A DNA stretch of 64,000 nucleotides from Magicicada septendecula (GCA_034769895.1 CM068369.1:149445574-149509573); one strand, 5' to 3'; shown: positions 11,313-24,584, counted from the stretch's first letter. The notes: generated by a model from the sequence alone, not told the origin. Numbers and translations are program-made.

Positions 11313-12531
11313 AGAAAGAAATCAACGTGATAAATAATACTTCAAATTATTTAAGGACAAGACGTGCGTTTATGTTACGTAAAGAAGGGAAAAGGCAAAC
11401 TACTCAACGGCTAAGTGGGGAGAAGTTAGAGGAATGCGTAACGCCTCTAACGGTAATAAAAAACAAACCATTCAAGTTTGCTTAGCTAAGAGATAGAATT
11501 GTCTTTGTAAATAAATCAAGAACTATGTCATTGTGTTATAGTTAGTAGTGAAATCATAGACTAATTTGTAAAAATTTAAATGTCTTGTTTCATGGTAGAA
11601 TTTTGAATAATGTACGTGATAAGATAGTAATCGATAAGAGAAAGTAAACAAAGGTTTGTTACTTAATCATTTGAAATAATTAGCTATAAATTATTGGAAT
11701 GTACAACAAGCAGTAATAAATTACAAGAATGTAAAATAGAAAAAAAAATCATTTATTATAGATTGTGTAATCGTAAAAACTTTAATGAGAATTATAGTGT
11801 GATAGTTGTTAAGTTCAAACAAAAGGGGAATGTAAATAAAGTTTTGTTCAATTGAAATGACATTTTGTTGAGAAATTGTAGAATTTTAGGGGAAGAAAAT
11901 TTTTTTTTGATACGTATAAGAAGTACAGTACTAATGTTTATATGTGTAAAATTTAGCGTAAATCAAATTGTAATATAATCTTTGGAAAATCTAACCAAGG
12001 ATAATTAGAGTGAATAGGTTATCATTAATACTTAAGCTTATTGTGTTTTCTTTTGTTGTAACCAAGTTGGTCGAACGCTTGTCAACAAAATGTAAATTTT
12101 AGCCAATAGATTATTTAGAAGTAATGCATATAAAAAAAAAATTAATTAACGAAAAAAATGTGATAGCAACAAAAGAATATTCTTTTACTTTACTTTCCTA
12201 AAAGGAAGGAATTTTGTAGATATAGAACATGTAAATGAATATTAACTTAATCATATAATTACTAGAAAATCTGTAAATGGATTCATAATCTCAAACAAGC
12301 GAGCAATAAATTCAGTATCAAGGTTATGAACGACAGTGGTGTAATAATGACAGACAGTGTTGAAAAAGGGGGAAGGAAAGGGTAAGTGACACTACACTCT
12401 TTCATGTGGAAGATGATCTTTAGTGACTACACTCTTTTCAATGAAGAATGACCATTGATGAAACTTCAGCAAGGGCATTAATTTGCGATTCCTTGATTCG
12501 GGACTCATCAATGAACCCAAATTGGGGACTC
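11313..12531. other. non-coding tail of E1 where integrase core is expected
   Basis: About 1.2 kb of A/T-rich sequence with no reading frame and no recognisable integrase DD35E, GPY/F or env-like segment on either strand. A purine run (GAAAAAGGGGGAAGGAAAGG) lies near 12362-12381, about 150 bp before the 3' LTR. The bases directly before the LTR (AAATTGGGGACTC) form only a weak polypurine tract. A diverged doublet containing ACTACACTCTTT lies at about 12390-12450. Confidence 0.7.
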
Positions 12532-15236
12532 TGTAAAGCAATTACGGCAGAGAATTTTTTTTGCGTAAACGGCACTGTAGCGGGCGTCAACTGTCAAGAG
12601 TGATGCATGGTATAGCAAACGGCCGCCGTTAGACAATGATTTAAGAAGGACAACGCCTTGGCACATAACAGATGTTGGACATGGATGAACGACATAAGCG
12701 CAAGTGGCGACAATAACAAAGAAACAAAAGACGGTGTCAGTTCATCACAACTACCGACAAAGAGTGTACTAAGGGGACGCCAACATTTTCGACATACACG
12801 TGTGAGTTAGCGGCTGCACATGGACATAACATTTTCCACAAAAGCAGTCTAAGAGCGGATGCAGTTAGGTACAAAGGAACTTATATAGCTGCACAGCGGG
12901 AAACTTGCTTACTGGCACGACATACGGAGCATCTTGTAAGGCTGCAGAACAGATGTTAGTTCCTGGAAGATGACCACCATCAGCGTGTGAACGTAACAAG
13001 GGAAGTCGAGGACAATACGGCGATTCGACACACCCGGGTTATGGTACACACATGGCGGAAAGGAAATCGCTTAGAAAGGACACTTGGGAACGTAAGACAA
13101 TCACATAACAGACAACCGTGTAATTTGGTCCGTCGTCATACGGGGAGATGGTGTGGACAGCAAGACTTTTAGAGAGGGGTCTTGGCTGACCTATCAGGAG
13201 CAAGGAATTCGGCAAAGGCGGGTGTAAAGAAGACGTCAACATGGAGACAAGGGTGAAGAGCGAATGGGAAGTAGACCAGAGACTCCAGCCGGAGTATCCA
13301 GGAGGAGCCTTCGCAGAATCTGATGCGAGAAACCAATCATGACAGTGATTGTGGTAAGGGTATGACATCCGTGGAGGGAGTCGTGTTGCTGAAGTAATAA
13401 AATAAGGTGTTCGCAGAGAAGAAGAGTCAGTCGATTTCCAATTTTCAAACAATTTAAGTCAGTCTATTTTAATCTCAGTTCGGTCGATTTGGAGAGTTCA
13501 GTCTCAGTTCGGTCGTATTCTAATTGTTGTCAGTCAATTCTATTTCGGTATAAACCAGCCAAAGTCTTTCAGATGGACGGTAGTAAAGTGTATTGATACA
13601 AGCAAAGAGATCGTTCGGGAGTGTATCAGAGACTATGTAAAACTGTAGAACTAACCCGTGACCAAATACTATGACAATGTCGAGTTAAGTACAATCGGAC
13701 TTTGTGATCATAAAAATCTCGTTTTTATGAATCTAATGCGAGTGATAAGGTATTGACCATATCACATTACCGTGACATAAGTGACATGAAACAATATAGT
13801 AAGATTGTGACATGTTCTTAACTCACTAAAATGCAATTAAAACCAATTATATTTGCATTGTGAATACAGTATAAATGGTACAATCGCTCTAGTTAAACGC
13901 AGCATAAACTATTGCACGCGTACATCAAAAGTGACAAAGAACCTACACGCAAAGTGTTTTAGACGATGAAGTCATATTCGAGTTAACGCAATTAGTCATT
14001 ATCGTTCATGCGAGTATCCGGATAAAATGTGGGACAAATAGTGTCGTGACGAAGTGTCAAGTGTAATTTAATTGGCGTATCTTCAGCCTGGATTTCTTCG
14101 TAGGATGAGAGGTACGACGCAGTTAATCACCGCAATTTGGATACAAACAACAAGTAAATTATTATCATTCATGTAACATTAGATTAGGTCGCCACTGTCC
14201 TGCCACTCAAAAAGAACTCGCCACTGAGTAGAATATACATTTATTTAATCGTAGAATATACATTTATTTAATTGTTGAATATACATATATTTAATTGCTC
14301 AAAAGTAACGCAAATTGAGAAATATGAATCCATAGAGTAGGATATATTGAAATTTATATGGTCATTAATTAATTAGTCTTTATTGATTTTGTAGATGTTC
14401 ATAACGTAGAGATAATATAACAGCATTGTGTATTTGATATGTTGTCTAGAAACGCTAACTTTATTCAGTATTTAAATGATATTGAAAACATATAATAAAT
14501 TTGTATCGTTTATAAAAATTAAATTTGTATTGTTTACGAAAATTAATAGTGTCTGAGTCAGATGATTGTTATTCACCCAAAACACCTGTTTACATATGGT
14601 GCTCCAGCACGCGGGGCGTATTATGGCTCAGTGATATCAGAGTGTATCATCAGATATGGCATGCCCGTCCTGGAGCAGTAAACAAGATCTGTAATAAAAA
14701 CTTACACTTATGGAAACTCCTTTGAATAATTTTAACTAATTTATGCAAGTAGAGACAAACATAAAATATATTACAGTTGCATATGATGCCCAACACGTGA
14801 CACGAGGAAGCAAATTCTAGTAGATAATTGTAACCAAGAGAAAATTTTTATACAATTAAAAATTCAATTAGATTATGCAATTAATAATAAATACGCATAA
14901 TTATGTACATTTGTACATGATGCCCAACGCGTGGTAATATATTATATTTGTACATGCCGCCCAAACGCGGGACAACAAGCAAAATTTATTTTATTAATTA
15001 ATTTATGCAATTATTGAATCTGCACATAAATATTACATTCGTATATGGCTCCCAAAGAACGTGGGGCATAACAAACTACATATACTGTCGTATATGGCGT
15101 CCAACTACAGGGCTAAATACACATAAGTACGACAAAGTTCGTACCGACAGCACTATCATAAATACAGATAAAAATTTATATAATTAATGGAATAATTAAT
15201 TTATGCAAATAAATCTGCATGAGATATACAGTTGTA
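12532..15236 (+). repeat. 3' LTR of E1
   Basis: Nearly identical to 4494-7199 and carries the same PBS-like array (shifted by 8037). Strict identity ends at 15229. The last seven bases before the AGCT candidate duplication read AGTTGTA here and TGCCGTA in the 5' LTR, an unusual cluster of differences. The LTR would supply the polyadenylation signal and could drive flanking sequence. Confidence 0.92.
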
Positions 15237-15240
15237 AGCT

Positions 15241-18200
15241 AGTGAAACCACATTTCAAATGACTCTAGCATTTCTTTTCTTTTGTTACTATTGTCCAGCT
15301 CTAACTAGATTTACTATTACTCGAAGACGCGTATTACATCAATTGCGTCAATACTATTACTATGTTGGCTACTACAGTATATATTATTACGTCAATCGTA
15401 ATACGCTTATTATTAACGGTTGTTTAGAGACAATCACGCTTCTCCTCTCACTATTGCATTCCATTTATTTAATTTTTTTCTTTCTGCTTCATTTTAATCA
15501 ACATGAAACATGTGTTATAAAATAATAGCAAAAATTTCACTTTGAGACGTGCAAATTCCGAAGATAACAATAAAAAAGTTTACATTTCTTAGAAATAATA
15601 TACGTAGGATATTTTAGATTAATAGTATAACTTATCTTTTTACTCTAACAATAGTTACTCAGTAAAGAGCGTATTACATAACCTATAAGTTACATACTAT
15701 AATATTTATTATTAGGCTATACGGTCGTATGGAGCGTAAATGAATTCGTTAACATAGAAACAATATCAAATTACAACATTAGTTACAGTTTATATAAACA
15801 TTTCTTACGGCCAAATAGTAGAATATTTATAGTCAGGCAAACAAATCTATGGATGTTCCAACAATCAAATTTTATAAATCATAAGTTATATAACCATTTG
15901 AACATTCTACAGTTCTAACTTTTTAAGAAAATGGAAAAAGGATAATGTTAATATTTAAAGATATGAATTTATTGTTACAAATTATGGAAATATGGAATCC
16001 GACGCCGCAATAAAAATTACGTAAGGTATTCAGTATTCCTAGTGTTTGATGCTTACAGTACTTGTATAAAATCACGTTAAAACAATAATCTACTCTCGTT
16101 CCACTGAGTTAGCTCTGGAAAACAGTTTTACCAATAACACATAAATAAATATTTTGCTCAGTTACAAACGTTTGTGTATTGGAAATCGGAACACGAATCG
16201 TTACTGTGCAACATTAATGTATGTAGGTTATTGGAAAACAGTTTCCAGTAACAGTACGTACTACCGTAATCGAACTGTATACGTTACACCAGTAGCAACA
16301 ATTCGTAGTTTGTGTTGTGAGAATTTTTAACTTTGTGTTCTTTTATATTGATATTCAAAGTTGTTTGTTTGTACACAAAACTCCTGCAAAACAAAAAACA
16401 AAACTATGCAGTCATGTCAGGTTCAGCCATGAATATAAGAACTTTTGTCAATGTGGAAAATATCTGTTTAGAAATTACCTGCAATAAATTACATAAATTC
16501 ACATATATTTTTTCTTAAAGAAGCGCGTAAATCTTGCAGGTAGGCCTACATAATATGCTACGGGAAGATTTATATATCTTAAACTAACTGCACAAATGAA
16601 TACAAACAACAAGTAAAATGGTAAAAGTCAAAAAAGTGGGACACCCTTCACCATTAGGTGTTATGTAATGTTACTTTTTTGTATTATTCGCAATTAAATC
16701 TTTATGTAATATATTTCAGGTAATTTCATCTACAGTTTTCCTTTAAGTGATGCAATTCTGGAAGTTTTGCTTAGTGAATGTGGTTTCCAATTGTGTAAAA
16801 TTATTTTATGAAATCTTATAACGATTTTCTTAAATTTAGCAACGTATTGTCAAACTGGCTAAATCGTTCAGCACAACGTATTTTTGAGCTAATAAAAACG
16901 GCTTAACAGAAAAACGGAATTTTATTTTAGAAAATGGAAGTTGTGCAAACTTTATATCTATCTATGATCATACTTTTAACTGTTGTCAAATCCTTTCGGA
17001 CAAAAACCGTCAATAAGATATTTATTGGTCCTTCAACGCGCAAAGACACGATCAGGAATATTTCATGCGAACATGATAAAAACATTCAATTTTAACCATT
17101 TCATGTCATATATACATAGGGTTTCTCCTGGGCAATAAGACCATACGTTTAAAATTAGACTTATGATGTTAATGATATTTTGTGTGTGACAAACTTGGAG
17201 AGCAAGGAACACGGTAAAAGGGCTTTACATATATAATACTTATTATATGTCTTTGTTATGTTATACAAGGACGCGGTGAAACCAACTACATCAAAGAAAA
17301 TATGTCACGATGTAAAAATTTTGATGACTAGTCGCTGATGTTTCTCGGAGACATAGTAAATGAAACAGTACAAAAATGAACTGTATTACCTCGATATTTC
17401 AAGGGAGATGTTGACCACTAGGTGGACGACCGAAGACCGTTGACCACTACTTGGCTCTATGTGAAACCCAGACAGGGCCCTGGGTGCTGTTGTCCCAAGT
17501 TTCACCTTAGATGAGGAGTGTATGCACAATCACTCGCGGTATTTCGGCGCAGTTGCACAACACTTGAGATTATTGGTTTTCGCTTTACTAAAGTATTACT
17601 ATCTCAATAATAAAACTTAAATATTCTTCCACTGTGCAGGTGTTACGTGACTGTAGGAGAAGCTTTTCAATAGCTGGCCACGTGATCTTGTCACGGAACT
17701 CGGGCGAAAACGCCTCTATGAGTTTTAATTTTAAACTGGTATGGGGTCTTAGCTGCATCAGCATGTCCATTTTGCGTGGAAAATACGCATAGGTCGCGAG
17801 TACAGAAAAAAACTTGAAAAACCGCGCAAATCGAATAGCGAGTTGACCTTTAATTTACTAACTGAGTGGCTGATAATACAGGATACATCATGAAGGTCAT
17901 GAAGGTATGCTTGTCTTCACGTCAAATTATACAAGCATATCTACCACGAAGAGTTCTGCGTCAAACAGGTCCTATGTAAAGCAATATAAAGTTAAGAAAG
18001 GTTTTATCTGAATAACATAGTTACAATCAGAACAAAGAAAATGATTTTAACGCATATGTACGTGTTGGTTATTAAAATAGATATCACGTTCCAATTAAAC
18101 ATAATAAACTTTATATACTTTTTTGTATATTACATAAAGTTAACTGTAATTGTGTGTACATATAGGCCTACTACTACATGCTAAACATAACTTCGTTTTT

Positions 18201-19740
18201 GGTCACAAAATTTAAAATTTCAGTATAAAAAGTATTGCGTATGAAGTCAAGAAAGGATATAAGTTGTACTAAGAACGTAAAGGTAAAAGTTCCTGCATTA
18301 TTAAAGATTTATCAGGTATCTGTGTAATATTATTTTAAAATGAGACATCAATATAAAAATCTGAACCCTGTTCAAACATCAGATAATGGTTTGAAATTAA
18401 CGAAGAACGCACGCACATACACTTGTCTAAAATATAAAATATACGAGTTTATATGCAGGAGGTAAAATATTGCATTCACGATAAAGTAACTGTAACTTTA
18501 AAGGTCACTGGTACACTAAAATTTCATAATTTATTCTTTATAATTTTATGGGTGTCACTATGGTAGTCGTTAACAGATTGTTAAATCAAACTGTCTCATG
18601 TTACGTTTAATTGATCAAATTAGGGTTGTTATATGTTTGGGCTACTAGGAACGATTTATTTTAATCAACATTTTAGTTTACTTGTAAATACCCAGATAAA
18701 TTATTACCGGTTGTAATGAAGTAAGATTACATTATATACAAAATTGTCATCTTGTTGTATCAGAATTTTCAAAAGTAAGTAATTAATGGAAAAATTTTTA
18801 TGCAAGAGCTAGATTAATATCTAGCTGTATGTATGCCGCCTGGACCTGGGGTAGAGAGAGTTGCAGACGAGAGTAAGTTTAAGTTTACGAGAATAACAAT
18901 AAACGTTACAACGAGTTGCATTATTACTTAAGGAAACTTAGTAGTTTCACACTTTGTCTATAAATAACTGGTAACATATCGTACTTTTCGAACGTTTCGT
19001 TCTTTAACCCTTGAACTTTGATATTATTAAACCGTGTATAAAACATTATCATTACACTTATAGGTTAAAAACATTCATTACAAATATCAAAGCAATAGTT
19101 TGTCAAAAGATTATTATAGTTATTAAAAGAAAAAAGGATGCATAAAAAGGCTATCACGGGATTACGTGTAGCTGGTAAAAAAAATCATAGCAATTTATAT
19201 ATAACGAGACTACAGATCACCTTTCTGACGGCTGCTATAAGTAACAACTTATAATTAACATTTATAAGTTAATAACACTATAAACATTTTAACTGAACTG
19301 ACATCACTTTACAGACAGAGGTGTGTTATAAGCTATACGGAGCACGTAAAAATTATAAAAACATACAACTGGAAATAAAGGATGCATTACAAACTCATGA
19401 AAAATATCAGCAGTACTTCAAACATGAATACTGAGCAATGGATAAAGTTTTGCAAGCTAGCGTGTTTCAAGTAAATTAAAGTGGAGAGTATAATGAATAC
19501 CACTTTCAGATTTGCAAATGATACATATTTCATGTCAGCCTATGTGAATAAACTACAGCATAAATAATGCTATGGAAACATAATCTAGGCATATCTATAG
19601 GATTTTTACGTAACTATAGTGTGTTTGGGAGACCTTAGAAAAAATCATTGCAGTTATAGACAACAGTGCTAACAATTATAACGCCATTATGTATTGTGTT
19701 CAGATATAGTTCGCGCGCCTCACAGCCATCCCCCTACATC
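15241..19740. other. non-coding AT-rich stretch
   Basis: No supported genes apart from the doubtful exon-like segment at 17588-17770. A short imperfect hairpin (TTGGAAA / TTTCCAG arms) lies near 16229-16252. Short ORFs such as 15259-15525 are low-complexity Tyr/Leu-rich and look like chance. Confidence 0.55.
17588..17770 (-). other. possible coding exon, unrecognised
   Basis: A 60-codon frame on the minus strand with protein-like composition (LRPHTSLKLKLIEAF ... WPAIEKLLLQSRN ... VEEYL). It is noticeably richer in GC than its surroundings. An acceptor-like GCAG lies just inside the 5' end. No convincing donor or neighbouring exon was found and I do not recognise the protein, so it may be an exon of a host gene, a relic or chance. 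Confidence 0.2.
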
Positions 19741-19830
19741 ACGCACACACACACACACACTCGCGGGCGCCCTTTCTATATCACGCACACGCGCGCGCGC
19801 ACACACACACACATACACACTTGCGCGCGG
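19741..19830. repeat. compound CA/GC microsatellite
   Basis: Two (CA)n tracts separated by GC-rich purine/pyrimidine-alternating sequence (CTCGCGGGCGCC, GCGCGCGCGC). It is the only strongly GC-rich patch nearby and could adopt Z-DNA. The His/Thr reading frame across it is an artefact. Confidence 0.85.
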
Positions 19831-20420
19831 GTGTGTGATAATTTAACAATGAAACAAACAGTTTTAAATCGCTTAACAAGTTAACGTTAGCTGTCTAGCA
19901 ACTCTTATCAATTTTAATGACTCTTTTATCTCTGTTTAAGTAGCAGTGTTGTTATATCACTTAATCAAAGACCTATTACGACAACAAAATTCCGACTGCA
20001 CAAACAGGTAGACTTCTTTGAAGGTGATAAGCTGCAGTTAGTGAATACACTGTCACACTACCGCACGCACAAGCGTACCGCATGTATACTGCTGAACTGA
20101 TATTATTTATAGTTATAACTAATGAGCAAGCAGAGCGAACACGTTCTATGCGTGCGTAAAGTACAAACACAGATAAACGTGTGGGAGCGGGCGTAAAGTA
20201 AGAAATATAATTTCCATCAGACGTAATGTTTTTTCCAAGGTTTGCACTGACTTTAGAAACTATAGAATAAAATGAATTTCAGTTGACGTTGTAGTAAACA
20301 ACTAGGTAAGAAGATTCCTTTGTGAGAGACGCAATCACAACACTTAGATATTTAGATACCTGAGAGACCAATATTAATAACTAAAACGATAAACGTTGGA
20401 TAGAATCGGCAAAACCATTT
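19831..20420. other. non-coding stretch
   Basis: Nothing supported on either strand. Confidence 0.5.
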
Positions 20421-20952
20421 TTCAATAAATTAGGATACAAAAGAAAGAAAAAAGAACGTCATATTGTTGAGGAATAACAAACGTTTACAGAATAATAAAA
20501 GAAATGTTCTTTATATAATCTCTACTCACGTTTTGCAGTAAGTATACAAGTTCAGCAGAGAAACTGTTACTATCGGATCATTAGTGACTGTCCACACAAT
20601 AGCTAACAAATCGTTTGCCAATACTTCGCCTCTAAGAATCCCGAATACAACGAGCACATTGCTATTGCTGGGAGCTACCAATTGTGCTGATAAATTTATT
20701 TGTATCCTATTGCAATAGTGTTGCTGTTACTTGTTTAGAACTCTTTCAGCAAATTAAGTTTAATGTTATATTAAATCTTCCTTATTAATATACTATCTTG
20801 AGAGGCAAGATAATAAAATCTCTTATTTCCCATTAGGATCCGTACATTGCAAAATTTAGAAGTTTTATTGGGTATAAGTATTTCTAACTTCCAAAAATTT
20901 AAATGTCAGGCCTTTGTTTCTCAAACGTGGCAATGACAGTAGTTTACAGAAG
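20421..20952 (+). repeat. dispersed repeat, copy 1
   Basis: About 530 bp that aligns along its length with 48571-49109 in the same orientation. The best block is ACAATAGCTAACAAATCGTT followed by TGCCAATACTTCGCC. There is no coding capacity. The family is unknown. It could be a non-autonomous element or a mobile-element UTR. Confidence 0.75.
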
Positions 20953-22739
20953 TGTTTGATAAATATTATAAGTAGATGTGAATCCAGTTCATAAATCTCA
21001 TCGTGTGCTAAGCAAGAAGGAAAACTTCTTCACACAAAAATATCTTGAAGTTATATAAAATTTTGTTTTTGTAAATTATTATGAAATTATGAAACTGCGT
21101 GTAAGTTAATTTAACGTTACCAACATATGCAACCACCGATACATTTTCTGCCATCAAAATTATTGTCAATTACATTGAACAATGAAGTAGTTCTTAATGC
21201 ATTTTTAATTTCTCCTATGAGAAGAGTTTTAAGTATTAATCCAAATTAATCTGCTTAAGATGGTTATTATGCATTAGGCAGATTTCCTAATTTTTATATC
21301 TCCTAATGTTGGAATGTTCTGTTTACTACAATCATAAATTAAAAATTAAGAAATATCTACAGTTAAATAAATTCAAAATATATTGTAACATTTAAACTTT
21401 TAAGAAATTATGAATACTCAGTTAAGAAATTATCCTGCAATACGGAGGTACTGCGAATGTAGAATTTCCTTTATTTCAAATAAGTCACACACAGATGATT
21501 CAGAAAGTGGTATAAATCAGACTTCATATCGTGAACCACTGTACAATGTTCTAAAAAAGCGTTTAACGGAAAAGTAGTGGGTCCTTTTCATCCATCTCTT
21601 TCTAACTTCCTTGCTGTATGTTGGATGTGAACAGAAAATATCGGTCAACTTTAGAGTGAAGGACTGTTGTTAAAAAAAAATTCTAGATAAGTTAAATAAG
21701 TGTGTTTTTTATTCATGATCATCATAAACTATGTGGATATACAGCAGAGCCTGTTATGTAATTCAGGTGTTACAATAACTGGCCAATCCATCTCCTCTGC
21801 TGATTTATCAACAGTTTCTTACCTCCAAATATTCCTGAGAATCCTACCAAAATTAATTTTATCGCACTTAACGCTTTGTTTAACTGTATCTTTTTATTTC
21901 CTTTCCTTTATGTTTCTATTGCAGTATTAATACCTTCCAACCTCTAACTTCGTCGAATAGCATTACTGCGTATATTATCTCTCAATTATATTCGTAATAC
22001 TGTAAGTAAAACCATTGTATCCTTTATGTTTCAATTCATTGGCACTGGAGTGATATAACTTCTCAAGATATACAACCGTGTAACATAATAGATGCGGTCT
22101 TCATTTTGTAAAACTAGAAACGGAATTCTTTTTTCTTCTTTCAGTTTCCTATGGGTTCTCAGAGCGATTACCAAACCGATTGTTTAAAAGGTAGCATAGT
22201 AGAGAATAATTTAAAATAAAATTTACACAACAAACAAAATAAAATAAAAATATTAACGCTAGCAACATTCAATTTATAATTTTCATACTACACATTTTCA
22301 GTTATAACTTATGTTTTCTTAAAAACTTGATTTTTTCACGCAGATTAAATAACGAAAATAAAACCAATTTTGTTTAATTTAAAGAATGTAGGAACAGTTT
22401 ATTTGATTAACAAATGCCATAATTAACATTATTGTTAATATTAATGTCATTAGTATTTAAAATCTTCATTTAAAGAATTATACAAATTTCTCCTACGCCT
22501 TTCTCAAATTCAACTAATAATTGAGAATTTGCCTTTTACCTCATACATAATAAAATTGTCTTTATTTTCCGCTTGAAAGGAATTCTGGTACGGTAATTAG
22601 TATTAGTTACTTGTAATTAGTTGTTTGTTAAAAGTTCGTGTAAACACAGAAAAGTTGTGGCTGTCTAAGTATTGCTTGTGAAAGCGGTATGATTACTTGT
22701 ACTTGCATACAACACAATCGTAAGCCTAACATGCTAATT
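20953..22739. other. non-coding AT-rich stretch
   Basis: No supported gene or RNA. The frame at 21700-21930 has no recognisable motif and is treated as chance. Confidence 0.5.
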
Positions 22740-22743
22740 ATAT

Positions 22744-23328
22744 TGTTACGTAATGCCGAAAAAGTGTTACATAATACGGAACGTTCTGCATGTTTTCGAA
22801 TGTTCCAGTGGAATCCGGCAGTAATGTGTGAGCGTTCGTGATTCTCAACGCATTAGCTAGACTGTGTAACACGTCGCGCGGCCACGCGCACTTTGCCAAG
22901 GCAGTAATGAATTACACTCTAATATTTTCCTTTATTGTTAATAGACAGTATGGATGTTTCTGGATTTTCGGCGGGGTATAAATACAAGTACTCAGCTACG
23001 CTCAGTTGAGTTATTGTCGGGCGATTACACAGTGAGTTTGAGTGGCGATTTAAACAATGCTGTTCGAGGTTATTGTGGCGAATTGTTATGTGTATTTATA
23101 ATCGTGCGGGACAATTGTATTACAATTGTGTTTTATATTAGTTGACATTTTTTTATTGCGAGCGAACAATTTTTATTTGATTTGTTGTAAGAGATTATCG
23201 AGATTATCTTGTCGATTACAAGCTGTTTAATTGTGATAATTGAAGCTGGTGATTAGTAACGTAACTGGTGGTGTCTTGTATTTTGTTTTCGACTGTACCA
23301 TACGACAATCAGTTAGACCGTCGTAACA
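22744..23328 (+). repeat. solo LTR, family B
   Basis: A 585-bp LTR beginning TGTTACGTAATG and ending GTCGTAACA, so the ends form an inverted repeat (TGTTACG / CGTAACA). It is related along most of its length to 40176-40684, 45305-45866 and the reverse complement of 59032-59620. Shared blocks include CGCATTAGCTAGACTGTGT, GGGGTATAAATACAAGTACT and TTTTTATTTGATTTGTTGTA. It is flanked by ATAT (22740-22743) and GTAT (23329-23332). No internal region follows, so LTR-LTR recombination removed it. Confidence 0.88.
22977..23004 (+). promoter_or_regulatory. core promoter in family-B LTR
   Basis: TATAAATA at 22977-22984 is followed by the arthropod-type initiator CTCAGTT with its A at 23004, 27 bp downstream. 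The same TATA/initiator pair is conserved at 45559/45586 and, in decayed form, in 40176-40684, so it marks the U3/R start. Confidence 0.65.
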
Positions 23329-23734
23329 GTATGTTAAGATATTCTACAATTGTTACAATGTTACATTCTACAAATTCTACAATTGCCTTACGCAATGTAA
23401 CATTTCCAAATTACGAAAACCATAATTTCGTAAAATATACATTTTAAAACTTTAAATATCGTACGTTTGAGACCGTTGAAATCTAGTCGTCAATACGGAA
23501 ACAAAACTTTAAAGGAAATCTCTCGTAAGTCCTGATACTAGAAACACAGCAATATTAATTTTTCCCATTTGAATACCACTATGTTTGCGAAGATGATTAC
23601 AGAATAGATTTACTGCCTTTATAAGCTGATTATATAGCTAAGTAGACAGGTGATGGATAAATGGACATCATAATGTGAGACGTATGGACGAAGGTAAACA
23701 TATTTCAAAAGAATATACAAAATTTATACAATTT

Positions 23735-23820
23735 TTATCTTCTGTAACATACGTTATCTTCATGACTGAGATGAGTTCAAACGTCTCTAAGATTCAAAGA
23801 TTACAACATGTAATTTATTT
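23735..23820 (+). repeat. 86-bp direct repeat, copy 1
   Basis: Matches 24499-24584 closely (shared ACGTTATCTTCATGACTGAG and GATTACAACATGTAATTTAT), about 760 bp apart in the same orientation. The flanks do not match. It may be a segmental micro-duplication or two pieces of one repeat. Confidence 0.8.
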
Positions 23821-24498
23821 CAGTATACAGTTAGAGTTATTTCGAATTTTACTTCAAAATTCCATAAAAGACTAAATGTAAAAAAAAATATGTCATTCAT
23901 ATACTTGTAAATAATAGATATAATTATTATAATTCTCAGAAGTCAATTTAAACAATGCATAAGTAAAATATTTAAACAAGACTATCAGTAACAGACATTT
24001 AGTCTTCAGTCAGCGCTGTGCATCAAACAAGTAACCAAACCTTGAAAATAGAAACATACCTTACCAAAATTGCGATTACTTTTATCATGCTCTGATATAA
24101 GTCAAACAATTTAATGACATAAAAAAAATTAGTTTTCAAAGATATTCGTTATGTTTTGAAAGGAAAGCATTTTTCTTTTAATTATTTGTAATAATGAGAC
24201 AAAGATATAATGGTTATATTCTGCAATTAGAAAGAACATGAACCTTTAATCTAAATTTTTGTGTACTTCCTGTGGTATGGTTACATCAATACTGCATATT
24301 GGAGTATAAAATCATGAAAAAGTAGTACTACAAATTGTAATAACGCAGTACGTACTTTTGAAACAGTTGACATAATTAACTTATTAAATATATTTAAAAA
24401 TTTTAAATTATTACAGTGAAATATAAATATAAATTGTGTACCCTGATGAGTATAAACATATATTAATTATAATTTTGAGTTAATATATAACATAAATA

Positions 24499-24584
24499 TT
24501 ATCTTCTGTGACATACGTTATCTTCATGACTGAGATGAGTTCAAACGTATCTAAGATATAAAGATTACAACATGTAATTTATTA
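24499..24584 (+). repeat. 86-bp direct repeat, copy 2
   Basis: Partner of 23735-23820, with only a few substitutions. Confidence 0.8.

Larger units (their letters stand above)
4490..15240 (+). mobile_element. Ty3/gypsy-type LTR retrotransposon E1
   Basis: A full-length element flanked by direct repeats that align almost base for base with an offset of 8037-8038 (4494-7199 and 12532-15236). Order: 5' LTR, tRNA-Lys-type PBS, gag, -1 frameshift, protease, RT, RNase H, integrase zinc finger, about 1.2 kb non-coding, 3' LTR. This is the Ty3/gypsy domain order, and the tRNA-Lys primer recalls the Osvaldo-like group, though I cannot fix the clade by eye. The candidate target duplication is AGCT at 4490-4493 and 15237-15240. 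Only about three differences separate the LTR bodies, so the insertion looks young. The missing integrase core means this copy could not integrate by itself. Confidence 0.93.

Noticed and set aside
11313-12531. Hidden integrase core or env gene in E1
   Set aside because: No DD35E, GPY/F, signal peptide or transmembrane frame is visible in any reading frame.
13039-13452. Minus-strand ORF as a gene
   Set aside because: It lies in the E1 LTR, is the same antisense frame as 4942-5415 changed by one indel, and has no recognisable motif.
15259-15525. 88-codon Tyr/Leu-rich ORF as a small membrane protein
   Set aside because: The composition follows from AT-rich sequence. There is no start context, homologue or neighbour to support it.
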